Origin: Gottfriedia acidiceleris
Lineage (GTDB): Bacteria > Bacillota > Bacilli > Bacillales > Bacillaceae_G
Direction of reading: 5' to 3'
DNA length: 64,000 nt
Assembly (NCBI RefSeq): GCF_004138285.1
Contig: NZ_SCFN01000001.1
Span: 868,001 to 932,000, forward strand
In this document: piece after piece, positions 35,878 through 45,345 of the stretch
Layout: each line of letters starts with the position of its first letter
Position numbering within the stretch: the first letter of the stretch is position 1
Notes under the pieces: generated by a model
Told to the model about the DNA's origin: nothing
The model's input: the letters and a program-made list of their open reading frames with translations, nothing else
Databases searched by the model: none
Made by a program: the position numbers and the translations under genes

Positions 35878-36786
35878 ATGACTAATATATGGGATCCGGC
35901 GATTGTAATTGAAGAGGAATTAGCGAAAGAAATAATAAAGATACAATTCCCAGAAATAAAAATAAATGTAATAGAAAAAATTGGTGAAGGATTTGACAAT
36001 ACTGTTTTTTGTTTAAATGATGAAATTTTACTAAGATTTCCGCGAAGAGAAATAGCTGTAGCAATATTAAACGTTGAAAGAAAATTACTCCCAATTATAA
36101 ATAATCATTTTGAATTGAAGACAACAGTACCAATACTAGATGGAAAACCATCTGAATTATTTCCTTGGCCATTTTTAGGATATAATTTTATTGTGGGAAA
36201 GCCTCCAATTTATTTAAATAGAACTGAGAGAATTTTAATGATTGAACCAATCGCAAATTTCTTGAAAAATTTGCATTCAATAAAATTCGATGAATTAAAG
36301 GGGATTAATTTACCGTATGATGAGTTGAAGAGATTAGATATAAACTTCCGTAAACCTCAGGCTAAAAAATATATACAACAAGCAATACAGAAGAAACTAA
36401 TTGAAGATGAACAAAAAATTAAACAATATATTGGAAGCTTAGTTGAAATGAAAAGTGAGACACCCTTAGTTCTTGTTCATGGTGATTTACATTTTAAGAA
36501 TATGATTGTTAATGAACAGAATCAACTTGTAGGAATTATTGATTGGGGTGATGCTCATATCGGAAATCGTGAATTAGATTTATCTATTATTTATAGTCTA
36601 ATTCCGAACGATATGAGAGGTGCGTTTTTTAGTATTTATGGTAATGTTTCGGAAGCGTCAAAGAAACTAGCTCAGTTTAAAGCCGTCTATACAACAGTTG
36701 TTTTGTTGTTGTATGCGAACGATCAAAAGGATATTCCGTTAGTAAGATTTTGTCAAGAAAATCTAAATAATGCACTAAATGATTAG
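35878..36786 (+). CDS. APH-family phosphotransferase
   Basis: Protein-kinase-like aminoglycoside/macrolide phosphotransferase-family enzyme, 302 residues. The catalytic loop is LVHGDLHFKNMIV near 199-211 and the metal-binding segment IIDWGDAHIGNRELDLS near 221-237. The N-terminal FDNTVFCLNDEILLRFPRR fits the nucleotide-binding lobe, closer in style to the MphB/BacA-like subset than to classical APH(3'). A resistance role is possible but unproven; many family members phosphorylate metabolites. AAGGAGAAAG upstream; monocistronic. Confidence 0.82.
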   Translation: MTNIWDPAIVIEEELAKEIIKIQFPEIKINVIEKIGEGFDNTVFCLNDEILLRFPRREIAVAILNVERKLLPIINNHFELKTTVPILDGKPSELFPWPFLGYNFIVGKPPIYLNRTERILMIEPIANFLKNLHSIKFDELKGINLPYDELKRLDINFRKPQAKKYIQQAIQKKLIEDEQKIKQYIGSLVEMKSETPLVLVHGDLHFKNMIVNEQNQLVGIIDWGDAHIGNRELDLSIIYSLIPNDMRGAFFSIYGNVSEASKKLAQFKAVYTTVVLLLYANDQKDIPLVRFCQENLNNALND

Positions 36787-36850
36787 TTGGAGATTTTTAT
36801 TTACAAACTGTATTTAATTTAGTAACATTAAACTGTAATTTAATAAACGA

Positions 36851-36985
36851 TCTATCTTCGGGGCGGGGCGAAATTCCCCACCGGCGGTAATTAAGCATTG
36901 CTTATAAGCCCGCGAGCCTGAATTTTTGGGCAGGATCTAGTGCGATTCTAGAGCCGACAGTATAGTCTGGATGGGAGAAGATGGA
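36851..36985 (+). ncRNA. FMN riboswitch (RFN element)
   Basis: Conserved blocks ATCTTCGGGGCGGGGCGAAA, CCCCACCGGCGGTAAT, AGCCCGCGAGC and GATCTAGTGCGATTCTAGAGCCGAC are all present, with ATCTTC and GAAGAT forming P1. FMN binding should favour the downstream terminator and stop ribU expression. A TTCAAAAA / TTTTTGAA hairpin lies between aptamer and terminator. Confidence 0.95.
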
Positions 36986-37039
36986 GGTTCGCAAGTTCAA
37001 AAAATTTTTCTTTTTGAACGCTTATTTGGCGCGCTGAAA

Positions 37040-37076
37040 ATTCTCCCCTATTTCAAAAAATAGGGGATTTTATTTT
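37040..37076 (+). terminator. FMN-riboswitch terminator
   Basis: TCCCCTATTT (37044-37053) pairs with AAATAGGGGA (37058-37067), followed by TTTTATTTT. Confidence 0.85.
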
Positions 37077-37205
37077 ATTTGCATAATTTTATACTATTTT
37101 TTCATTTTTTTAATTTGGACTTATTATAATATGTGCAAATAATAACGCTTCTTAAGCGAACCTTTCATTTTTCTTGATATGATCGGGAAAAAGGAGAGAG
37201 GTATT

Positions 37206-37775
37206 ATGCAACAACGCAACAAAGTAAATAAAATGGTAGTAGTAGCAATGCTTAGCAGTATTTCTTATCTTCTGATGATGCTGGATTTTCCACTTCCTGC
37301 ATTCCCAGTATGGCTACAAATTGACTTTAGTGAGGTTCCGGCACTAATAGGAGCAATTGTTTTTGGTCCTGTAGCTGGAATTGGCGTAGAGTTAATAAAA
37401 AACATCCTTCACTACGTTATAAATGGTAGTATGACTGGCGTACCAATAGGGGAATTTGCTAATTTTAGTGCTGGAGTATTATACATTTTACCTGCGTCGT
37501 ATTTCTTTAGAAAATATCGTTCAGTAAAAGGTTTAACTCTTGGATTAATCGTTGGTACTGTAGTAATGACGGGGATTTTAAGCCTATTAAATTATTTTGT
37601 GTTATTACCTGCATATGCACATTTCATGAATTTTAACCTACCAAATGAAGTAATTGTCACATCAATTATGCCATTTAATGCAATTAAAGGTCTGTTAATC
37701 ATGATCTTATTCTTAGTTATCTACCCTAAATTAAAGGTTTGGTTAACTCAAAGAATGAATGTCCATAACGTATAA
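37206..37775 (+). CDS. ribU: Riboflavin transporter RibU (ECF S component)
   Basis: Substrate-binding membrane subunit of an energy-coupling-factor importer for riboflavin. 189 residues with about six helices; the family segment KMVVVAMLSSISYLLMMLDFPLPAFPVWLQIDFSEVPALIGA-type opening is clear. An in-frame ATG at 37179 exists, but AGGAGAGAGG (37191-37200) sets the start at 37206. Directly controlled by the FMN riboswitch. The ECF ATPases and T component are not in the window. Confidence 0.94.
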   Translation: MQQRNKVNKMVVVAMLSSISYLLMMLDFPLPAFPVWLQIDFSEVPALIGAIVFGPVAGIGVELIKNILHYVINGSMTGVPIGEFANFSAGVLYILPASYFFRKYRSVKGLTLGLIVGTVVMTGILSLLNYFVLLPAYAHFMNFNLPNEVIVTSIMPFNAIKGLLIMILFLVIYPKLKVWLTQRMNVHNV

Positions 37776-37782
37776 ATAAATG

Positions 37783-37816
37783 AAAGTGTCTACTAAATTT
37801 TGGTAGACACTTTTTG
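37783..37816 (+). terminator. Terminator of ribU
   Basis: AAAGTGTCTAC pairs with GTAGACACTTT, then TTGTTTT. Confidence 0.85.
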
Positions 37817-37897
37817 TTTTTTAAAACACTATTTAAATTAATAAAGATATTAATTTCTAATGAAAAACGGTGTTAGATTTTGATCGTTATCTAAAAA

Positions 37898-37930
37898 AAG
37901 AGAACCATCTATCGAACGATAGATGGTTTA
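37898..37930 (-). terminator. Terminator of the IDEAL-domain gene
   Basis: AACCATCTATCG / CGATAGATGGTT, a perfect 12-bp inverted repeat with a tight loop. The minus-strand side continues into CTTTTTTTAG. Confidence 0.82.
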
Positions 37931-37934
37931 TTTT

Positions 37935-38477
37935 TTAGTTTATTAGCTGAGAGGATAACAAAAGAAATTGTTGTTCATTCCTCTCATCTAGTGCTTTGTC
38001 AATTTGACGAAGAAGAAGTGTGCGTGAAGTTTGAGCTATAAGCGATGAAAGAAACGCATCGATTTCTGCTTGCACCTCTTCGTTTGGTTCAAAATTAGTT
38101 GTCGAAAATGGATTGGTATCTAAAATCAAAGCGTACTTGATCGGCATCACATCAAATAACAACTCAAGATAAAACGCTGTATCCTTCCCGTGTAATCGAA
38201 GTTTATGGTAAATCGATTCCGGCGACATTTCGATCTTTTTACTATATTCGTAATACGAAACCTGAGGGTAAGAGTAGTTAGAGTAGTTATCCTTTCGAAA
38301 ATTAATTACAATGCCATTCGGTGTACTCTTTGCATCATCTACAAACGAGATGTTTGTTAGTACTTCATCAACAGCAAGGAGATATTGTAAAATCAACTCG
38401 ATGTCTTTTTTTACCTGATTTTTCTCTAAGAACTTGTTTAAAAATGTTTTTTTCTCGGTAATTGTCATCTGTTCCAT
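37935..38477 (-). CDS. UPF0302 / IDEAL-domain protein (YpiB-like)
   Basis: 180-residue cytoplasmic protein with the two-part layout of B. subtilis YpiB: an N-terminal UPF0302 domain (FLEKNQVKKDIELILQYLLAVDEVLTNISFVDDA) and a C-terminal IDEAL motif (LLRQIDKALDERNEQQFLLLSSQL, residues about 154-177). Function unknown. It is not in the ypiB locus, so it may be a second copy. The ATG at 38486 abuts the GAGAGG ribosome-binding site; ATG 38477 is better spaced. Confidence 0.8.
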   Translation of the reverse strand: MEQMTITEKKTFLNKFLEKNQVKKDIELILQYLLAVDEVLTNISFVDDAKSTPNGIVINFRKDNYSNYSYPQVSYYEYSKKIEMSPESIYHKLRLHGKDTAFYLELLFDVMPIKYALILDTNPFSTTNFEPNEEVQAEIDAFLSSLIAQTSRTLLLRQIDKALDERNEQQFLLLSSQLIN

Positions 38478-38574
38478 GCTGTTCATCCTCTCTTGATGTT
38501 TTGTCTATTATAACAAGTTATTAGATTATTCTGAATATGTAAATAAAGGAAATAATTAAGAAGGAGTATTGATT

Positions 38575-38799
38575 ATGTACGATGACCATTGTTTTAATAA
38601 AATAAAGAAGGATAGATCCAGATTTTTGTACAGTGAGTGACTTAGAAATTACCAGGAAGCCCAGAACAGTAGAAATAGGGATGTTTTAAAAGGGGATATC
38701 GTCAACTAAAGAGAAATAGTTCATCCTTTAGATCCTTCATTCGAAACAGAAGATAAAACTGGATGTTTCTATGGCTTATTTTTCTTTCTTATGAACTAA
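38575..38799 (+). pseudogene. Decayed small gene with two in-frame stops
   Basis: AAGGAG (38561-38566) stands eight bases before ATG 38575, which opens MYDDHCFNKIKKDRSRFLYSE and stops at TGA 38638. The same frame continues with protein-like sequence (RNYQEAQNSRNRDVLKGDIVN) to TAA 38707 and again (REIVHPLDPSFETEDKTGCF) to TAA 38797. This looks like a gene of about 74 codons broken by two nonsense mutations; I do not recognise the family. Alternatively only the 21-residue first part is expressed. Confidence 0.35.
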
Positions 38800-38840
38800 T
38801 ATAAGGGGAGACATGGAAAGCTCGTTTTAAATTTGAAAAA

Positions 38841-38872
38841 ATAAAAAAAGCGACGAAATAACTTCGCCGCAG
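38841..38872 (-). terminator. Terminator of fer
   Basis: On the minus strand GCGGCGAA / TTCGTCGC stem (one G-T pair) followed by TTTTTTTATTTT. Confidence 0.82.
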
Positions 38873-38878
38873 TTTTTA

Positions 38879-39444
<566 letters not shown>

Positions 39445-40521
39445 ATGATGTCTAAACTATCAATATTGGAAGAAATCATCCTTTTTTTACTTCATCGATA
39501 TAATGGTGAACGAACGATCCAAGGTATAATGTATTTATTAAAAGGTAAACAAAGTGCTCAAATTATTCAAGATTCTCATTTTTATCATGTCACATCATTT
39601 TTCGGACTTTTTCATTTCCTTACTCATCAGAATATGCAAGAAATTATAAATGGGTTAGAGGTTAAAGGATTTATAAGTCAATCTGAAAATAAAAATATTT
39701 ATTTGTTAAATAAAAATGGTCAAGATTATCTAGCAGAACAAAAATTACAGTTTATGGAATTTTCATATATAAACGGTCTAAGGTTTTCTAGTATTCAAAA
39801 GATATTTTGGAAAAGATTTTCATTGTTTTTTCAAACGGTGTCCAATCTGAATGTGAATTTAAAATATTTTAGGGCAGTTATTCAAGACCAAGATATACAA
39901 GAATGGGTAAAAAATGAGATTCTTAATTTTACTGGGAATAAAAACGAATTAGTTAATCAATTTTACAAAGAATTACATACAATTTTAGAAAATATAAGTG
40001 ACGAAGACGCATTACTATTTGTGCAACGATTGTCTGGGGCAAACGCTTATGGCATGACTTTTGAACAAATTGCATCAGAACACAAAGTAAGTGTTGAAAA
40101 AATTTATCTTAAATCGATTAATACTTTGCATCATATGATCACTATTTTAGTTGAACCTAACAATAATTATCCTTTTTTAAGTAAATTTATTAAAGGAGAT
40201 AAGAGTACTAATATTACGAATACCTCAATTGAAACGAAGCGATTATTTACTGAGGGTAAAACAATTCAAGAAATAGCTGCGATTCGTAATTTAAAGATTA
40301 GTACAATAGAGGATCATATTGTTGAGTGTGTATTAGGTGATAAATTATTTCCAATTAATCAATTTATTACAGCAAAACAATTTACTTTAATAAAAAATAA
40401 AATTATTGATCTAAATACAAGGAAATTAAAAATTATTAAAGAAGCTTTATTAAATGAGGTAACATATTTTCAAATTCGTATTACTCTTGCAAGAATGGGT
40501 GATTTACATGGACCTAAATAA
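39445..40521 (+). CDS. ypbB: YpbB, helix-turn-helix protein upstream of recS
   Basis: 358-residue protein of unknown function that precedes the RecQ-type helicase in Bacillus. The C-terminal half contains helix-turn-helix-like sequence ([28 protein letters not shown] near 200-227, and [24 protein letters not shown] near 272-295). Two adjacent ATGs (39445, 39448) follow GAGAGG. Its last codons overlap the start of recS by 14 bases, so the two are coupled. Confidence 0.87.
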   Translation: MMSKLSILEEIILFLLHRYNGERTIQGIMYLLKGKQSAQIIQDSHFYHVTSFFGLFHFLTHQNMQEIINGLEVKGFISQSENKNIYLLNKNGQDYLAEQKLQFMEFSYINGLRFSSIQKIFWKRFSLFFQTVSNLNVNLKYFRAVIQDQDIQEWVKNEILNFTGNKNELVNQFYKELHTILENISDEDALLFVQRLSGANAYGMTFEQIASEHKVSVEKIYLKSINTLHHMITILVEPNNNYPFLSKFIKGDKSTNITNTSIETKRLFTEGKTIQEIAAIRNLKISTIEDHIVECVLGDKLFPINQFITAKQFTLIKNKIIDLNTRKLKIIKEALLNEVTYFQIRITLARMGDLHGPK

Positions 40522-42025
40522 AGTCCTATACGAAAAATTCGGTTATTCAAGTTTTCGAAATAACCAAAAAGAAATTATTAATGACTTGTTAAACTCAAAG
40601 GATGTTTTAGCAATGCTCCCTACAGGTGGGGGGAAGTCATTATTATATCAATTAACAGGGCTACTATTGCCAGGCGTTGTAGTAATCGTATCACCATTAC
40701 TTTCTCTGATGGAGGATCAGGTAGAACAAATTAAAGCATTTGGGGATAAACGAGTCATTGCACTAAATAGCTTTAGAAGTTTTGAGCAAAAAAAGTATTT
40801 ATTTAATAATATTAGCAGCTATAAGTTTATTTTTGTTTCGCCTGAAATGTTACAAAATCAATTTTTAATTCAAAAGCTTTCTGTGTCTAAGATCTCGTTA
40901 TTTGTTGTTGATGAAGCACATTGTATATCACAGTGGGGGCATGATTTTAGACCAGAATATAAAACTTTAGGGGAAATAAAGCGGAAATTAAATAATCCGA
41001 CGGTTTTAGCTTTAACCGCTACAGCTAGCAAAAATGTGCGGGAAGAAATAATCGAAACTTTACAGTTAAAACATGTTCAAAAATATATCAATTCTGTTAA
41101 TAGAAAGAACATAGCAATTCAAGTTGAAAAAGTAGATTCTGAAATAGAAAAGCTCAAGTCTCTAACTGACCATCTTTCTAAATTAACAGGTCCAGGCATC
41201 GTCTATTGTGGTACAAGAGCTGCTTGTGAGAAAATTTCACATACCATAAGAGAAAAGTTAAATTGCAAAGTTGCTTATTATCATGGTGGAATGGAACATG
41301 AACAAAGAATTTTAATTCAACAACAATTTATACAAAATCAAATAGATATCATAGTTTGTACAAGTGCTTTTGGTATGGGGATTAATAAGCCAAATGTAAG
41401 GTTTGTGATTCATTATCAGTATCCGTCAAATATTGAGAATTATCTTCAAGAAATTGGACGTGCCGGCCGTGATGGTGAACCTAGTATTGCAATACTAATT
41501 GTATGTGAAGAAGATCATGAGTTACCACTAAGGCTAATTGATGACGAAATCCTTACTGTGAATCAAGTTGAGTCTTTTATAGCGTATTTAAAAAGATTGG
41601 AAGAAAATCTGATCAAATTGACTGAAACGCTTGTGTCTAATTGGAAATCAGTTTTTCAATTTAGTGAAATACAGTGGACAACGCTTTATTCTGAAATGGT
41701 TAAATTTAATGTAATCGATAATGAACACTTGTATTTAGAAAAAATAAATTATGGCTTATTAGAATCGATTAAAGAGTTAATTTCGGAGCGAAAAAAAGTA
41801 AAATATTTAAAACTCAAAGCGATGATTGATTTTCTATATTCATCCACTTGTTATCGCGAAAAATACCTTTTACTTTTTGATGAAATGTTAGTACAGAGAC
41901 CAATAAATTGCTGTAACATTTGTGGTATTTCGTTTGATGAGTATTGTTCAAATGATCATGAGAAAAATGAACATACTAATGTACTTTCATGGGAACAAGA
42001 ATTAAGAAATAAATTGGGGCTGTGA
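40508..42025 (+). CDS. recS: RecQ-family ATP-dependent DNA helicase RecS
   Basis: 3'-5' DNA helicase. 505 residues: Walker [13 protein letters not shown] near 38-49, DEAH box [19 protein letters not shown] near 137-155, ALTATA, and the RecQ motif VI region [12 protein letters not shown] near 317-328. A zinc-binding cluster CCNICG is near 472. It lacks an HRDC domain, as does the short B. subtilis RecS, unlike full RecQ. Chosen start ATG 40508 after GGGTGATTT inside the ypbB end. Confidence 0.93.
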   Translation: MDLNKVLYEKFGYSSFRNNQKEIINDLLNSKDVLAMLPTGGGKSLLYQLTGLLLPGVVVIVSPLLSLMEDQVEQIKAFGDKRVIALNSFRSFEQKKYLFNNISSYKFIFVSPEMLQNQFLIQKLSVSKISLFVVDEAHCISQWGHDFRPEYKTLGEIKRKLNNPTVLALTATASKNVREEIIETLQLKHVQKYINSVNRKNIAIQVEKVDSEIEKLKSLTDHLSKLTGPGIVYCGTRAACEKISHTIREKLNCKVAYYHGGMEHEQRILIQQQFIQNQIDIIVCTSAFGMGINKPNVRFVIHYQYPSNIENYLQEIGRAGRDGEPSIAILIVCEEDHELPLRLIDDEILTVNQVESFIAYLKRLEENLIKLTETLVSNWKSVFQFSEIQWTTLYSEMVKFNVIDNEHLYLEKINYGLLESIKELISERKKVKYLKLKAMIDFLYSSTCYREKYLLLFDEMLVQRPINCCNICGISFDEYCSNDHEKNEHTNVLSWEQELRNKLGL

Positions 42026-42034
42026 GGAATCTAT

Positions 42035-42619
42035 ATGGAAAGTGAATTAAACCGTCAAGAAATTCCTGTTAACTATTTGAAGAAAAGTGTATATGGTACG
42101 CAGTTAATCATTTTAGTGATCGCTATTTTATGTATTGCTTTTTTTATTGGTACAGAAAAATTTATAGATGATTTACATTTATTTAAAAGTTATAAAACAT
42201 ATTTATTTGGATTCGGTGCTGGATTTTCACTCGTCCTATTTAATATTTTATTAAATTATACGATTCCAGAGCGTTTGTTGGATGATGGTGGATTTAATAA
42301 AAGATTCTTTACGTCACTTTCAGTTCCTGAAATGACAATACTTTGTATTTTGATTGCATTATCTGAAGAATTATTTTTTAGAGGATTTATTCAAGCTAAA
42401 TTTGGACTAATTATTGCATCAGTCGTTTTCGCTTTAGTTCATTTTCGCTATGTGAAAAAACCAATTTTACTAACGATCGTATTAATTGAAAGTTTTTTCT
42501 TAGGTTACTTATATTTGAAAACAAATAATATTGTTATAGTATTTATCGCACATTTTATCTTAGATTATGTTTTAGGAATGTATATGAAATTAAGTTTGGA
42601 AAGTGAAGACAAAGAATGA
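42035..42619 (+). CDS. ypbD: CPBP-family intramembrane protease YpbD
   Basis: Type II CAAX prenyl-endopeptidase-like (CPBP) membrane protein, 194 residues and about six helices. The three motifs are present: SEELFFRGF near 110-118 (EExxxR), FALVHFRY near 133-140, and AHFILDY near 177-183. Substrate unknown. Stop overlaps the ypbE ATG by four bases. Confidence 0.9.
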   Translation: MESELNRQEIPVNYLKKSVYGTQLIILVIAILCIAFFIGTEKFIDDLHLFKSYKTYLFGFGAGFSLVLFNILLNYTIPERLLDDGGFNKRFFTSLSVPEMTILCILIALSEELFFRGFIQAKFGLIIASVVFALVHFRYVKKPILLTIVLIESFFLGYLYLKTNNIVIVFIAHFILDYVLGMYMKLSLESEDKE

Positions 42620-43233
42620 AAAATGAGCTTCAGACTAATAGTATAGCTGACTTGAGTCGAAAGAAAAAAAATAAGAAGTTAAAAAATAAGAAAGTAAATG
42701 ATCAACCTAAAGCAGTTGATTTGTTAAATCTACCACCAAGAAGTGAGACAATGAAAATAAAAGAGGATCAACGAAGACCTTGGTGGAAAATTAAATATCC
42801 TTTAATCACTGCTTTAGTCATAATCTTTATCATGCTACCATTTGGAGTAGTTAAGTTTGTACATAGTAAATATGATAAAATTTTTACTGAAAAAGGAAGT
42901 TTAATCATTCCTTCAAATAAATTTGAAAAAGTTGAATTAGCTGCTACCGATAATTTAAAAAAACAAAAAAAGAATGAAACTCAGAAAAAAGCACCAATCA
43001 AAAAAGAGATAAAAAATGTAGAAAAGCCTCGAACAGATTCAAGTGAAACTGTTGGAGTGGAAGAGATTAATCACGAAGTCCAAAAAGGAGAAACATTATA
43101 TACTATTTCAATGAAATATTATGGTAATCGTGATGGCGAAGAAATTATTCAAGATGCAAATCATTTAAATGGGATCGAAGTGACGCCAGGCCAGATATTA
43201 AAAATCCCATTAAATGTCGATGTGGATAAATAA
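42616..43233 (+). CDS. ypbE: LysM-domain membrane protein YpbE
   Basis: 205 residues: a very basic N-terminal tail, one membrane helix near 60-82 (YPLITALVIIFIMLPFGVV), a Lys-rich linker and a C-terminal LysM peptidoglycan-binding domain (HEVQKGETLYTISMKYYGNRDGEEIIQDAN, then GQILKIPL). Anchored in the membrane with LysM outside. Follows ypbD as in B. subtilis. Confidence 0.91.
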   Translation: MKNELQTNSIADLSRKKKNKKLKNKKVNDQPKAVDLLNLPPRSETMKIKEDQRRPWWKIKYPLITALVIIFIMLPFGVVKFVHSKYDKIFTEKGSLIIPSNKFEKVELAATDNLKKQKKNETQKKAPIKKEIKNVEKPRTDSSETVGVEEINHEVQKGETLYTISMKYYGNRDGEEIIQDANHLNGIEVTPGQILKIPLNVDVDK

Positions 43234-43541
43234 TGTTAAGCGGGGAATAGAAAATGAAATTTGAAATCTAAGCAAAATTAGCTTCAATTCAATTCATTAA
43301 AATCCTTATAAGGAAAATTGAAACGATTTAAGTTTATCTGAACTTAACATTGTTGAGAAATTAAGCTATTGCTTTAATTAGGAAGCAATTAAATCAAAAG
43401 TAAATTTAAGTCAAATTTAAAAACTTATGCCCATTGAGAATGGATATAAGTTTTTTTGTTGTTTAAAATTTTTCAATTTCTACTAGTTTTTGTATAATAA
43501 ATAAAAGCACTTTGAACTGTAACAAAAAGAAATAGATAAAG
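43234..43541. other. Gene-free stretch between ypbE and the ypbG-like gene
   Basis: 308 AT-rich bases where B. subtilis has ypbF. No open frame of note. The only clear signal is the terminator at 43419-43458. Confidence 0.5.
43419..43458 (+). terminator. Terminator downstream of ypbE
   Basis: AAACTTAT-CCATT pairs with AATGG-ATAAGTTT (small internal loop), followed by TTTTTG. Confidence 0.75.
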
Positions 43542-44327
43542 TTGATTTTTGAGAATGAAGCAAAATCAGAGAAACAAGCTGACATTTGCTTTATTGATTG
43601 GTTAAGTTACAAGGGGGAAATTAAAATAAAATTATTATCATTGATCGGATTCGTAGTAATAGTAGCAATTATTCTATTGTTTAATCGAAAAAGTAAGTTA
43701 GAAATTACAAATAAAAAAATTAAAATAAAGCACTTAGATGATTCATTACAGTCAATTCAGCTTATATGGATTCCAAATATAGGCGATATTCCTTTTAAAT
43801 TGAGTGAGATTGAAAAAATTTGCAATCATAATACATTAATTCTCTTAAGCGGCTATTCAAAAAAGAAATCAAAAAAATATAATGATGAAAACATCCGCTA
43901 TTTATCTTCTATGGCTCCTGTCTATTTTTTGTGGAATGATCTTGACTATAGTGGCAACTATAGGGATCTAAATGCATTATTACTAGATTGTAAAGTTACA
44001 ATTTTAGAAAATAAAAGTGCTTCATTTGAGACTGAAAATGGTACAAAGTTTTCAATTGTTGGTTTAGATGATGTAAAAACAAAAAGAGATCATTTAGACT
44101 TTGCACTTGAAGAGCGATATGAAGGCGATCTTAGTATTTTAACAAGCTATACTGAAGTCACGGATAGTAATAGTAATAATTTTGAAAGTATTCAAGTTTA
44201 TCTGTTTGAAAGAAGTCAATTAAATGTAAATCGAAATCAGAAAACGGTATATTTGGAGCTATATAACAATAAAGGAATTCGAAAACAAAACACAATAACA
44301 GTTTTAAATTTTGAAGTTATGAAATAA
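43542..44327 (+). CDS. Degenerate metallophosphoesterase homologue (YpbG position)
   Basis: 261 codons from a TTG at 43542. One N-terminal membrane anchor (LLSLIGFVVIVAIILLF) and a domain whose hydrophobic pattern follows calcineurin-like phosphoesterases of the YkuE/YpbG type. All catalytic motifs are replaced: the DxH position reads IPNIG, GD reads LSGYS, GNHE reads LWNDLDY, and the C-terminal GHTHGG part is gone. The ending IVGLDD and APVYFLWN keep the fold signature. Start uncertain: AAGGGGG (43611-43617) fits only non-standard codons (ATA 43626), which would begin KLLSLIGF. It may be a non-catalytic protein or an early pseudogene. Confidence 0.6.
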   Translation: MIFENEAKSEKQADICFIDWLSYKGEIKIKLLSLIGFVVIVAIILLFNRKSKLEITNKKIKIKHLDDSLQSIQLIWIPNIGDIPFKLSEIEKICNHNTLILLSGYSKKKSKKYNDENIRYLSSMAPVYFLWNDLDYSGNYRDLNALLLDCKVTILENKSASFETENGTKFSIVGLDDVKTKRDHLDFALEERYEGDLSILTSYTEVTDSNSNNFESIQVYLFERSQLNVNRNQKTVYLELYNNKGIRKQNTITVLNFEVMK

Positions 44328-44360
44328 GTGTTTCTTGTTTACATGCAGGAGGAAAGAAAA

Positions 44361-45269
44361 TTGGCCCAAATAGGAAAGTACAATATTAAAGCAATTTCTA
44401 ACATTGTTGGGATATTACCAGGCACATTAAGAGCTTGGGAAAGAAGATATAATATCATAAGTCCTGTACGAAATGATGCTGGCCATCGACTATATACAGA
44501 GGAACATGTTTATATATTAAAATGGCTCGTTCAAAAAGTTAATGAAGGATTTACTATTGGACAAGCAATTAATTTATATGAAGCAAAAGAGCATAAATCG
44601 TCTAATGACAGGTCGCTCACTGAAAATCTACAATCCGATGCGCTAGTAAATCGAATTGTTTCTTCATTATTATCTTTTGAAGAAAGTGAAGCCCACAATT
44701 ATGTGAATGACGCTTTTAGTCTTTTTTCTGTAGATAAAGTATTATTTAAAATTATTTCTAAGGTTTTCATACTAATAGGTGATAAATGTCGTAATGGTGA
44801 AATTACAAGTGCCCATGAACATTTTGCAACATCTTTTTTGAGAACGAGATTAGGGATGATTTATCAAAATTTACCTAACAATAAACATTTGCCAAAGTTA
44901 ATCGCTGTTTGTGGACCAGAAGAAAAGCACGAACTAGGTTTATTAATTTTTACGATCTATTTAAGAAGAATTGGTTTTCAAGTTATTTATTTAGGAGCAT
45001 CAATTGATTCAAATGATGTTGAACAAGTAATAAATGAAGTGAATCCAGCTGGATTTATCATGACGTGTACTTTAAGAGAAAATTTAAAGAAAACAATTGA
45101 TCTAGCCATCATAATCAAAAAAATTAAACCTGATATTATTATTGGAATTGGTGGACACGCAGTTTCAACTTGTGAGAGCCCAATTATGGATTCCATACAG
45201 GAATTTTATATTGGTAGTCAGCAATCGAACTGGGATGAATGGTTAAAGCAGAATTTTAATTATAAATGA
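44361..45269 (+). CDS. MerR-type regulator with C-terminal B12-binding domain
   Basis: 302 residues. N-terminal MerR helix-turn-helix (YNIKAISNIVGILPGTLRAWERRYNIISPVR), a helical B12-cap region (GDKCRNGEITSAHEHFATSFLRTRLG near 145-170), and a Rossmann-type cobalamin-binding domain with ExHxxG (PEEKHELGL near 192) and IIIGIGGHAVS. This is the CarH/LitR architecture of light-sensing AdoCbl repressors. The Wx9EH motif keeps EH but has Cys instead of Trp. The frame is open from 44328, but AGGAGG (44347-44352) fixes TTG 44361. Targets unknown. Confidence 0.85.
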   Translation: MAQIGKYNIKAISNIVGILPGTLRAWERRYNIISPVRNDAGHRLYTEEHVYILKWLVQKVNEGFTIGQAINLYEAKEHKSSNDRSLTENLQSDALVNRIVSSLLSFEESEAHNYVNDAFSLFSVDKVLFKIISKVFILIGDKCRNGEITSAHEHFATSFLRTRLGMIYQNLPNNKHLPKLIAVCGPEEKHELGLLIFTIYLRRIGFQVIYLGASIDSNDVEQVINEVNPAGFIMTCTLRENLKKTIDLAIIIKKIKPDIIIGIGGHAVSTCESPIMDSIQEFYIGSQQSNWDEWLKQNFNYK

Positions 45270-45345
45270 ATTTTGACTTTAGAATCACCAAAATTATATA
45301 AAAACATAAACTGTACTATGGTAAATGCAGCAAGGAGGCTAGTTC

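Noticed and set aside
35878-36786. Definite antibiotic-resistance gene
   Set aside because: Kinase motifs are clear, but the family includes many metabolic kinases and nothing nearby indicates a resistance island.
43554-43604. 16-codon peptide gene ahead of the phosphoesterase-like gene
   Set aside because: Has an ATG and anchor-like residues but no ribosome-binding site; more likely a trace of a frameshifted start, recorded in the findings.
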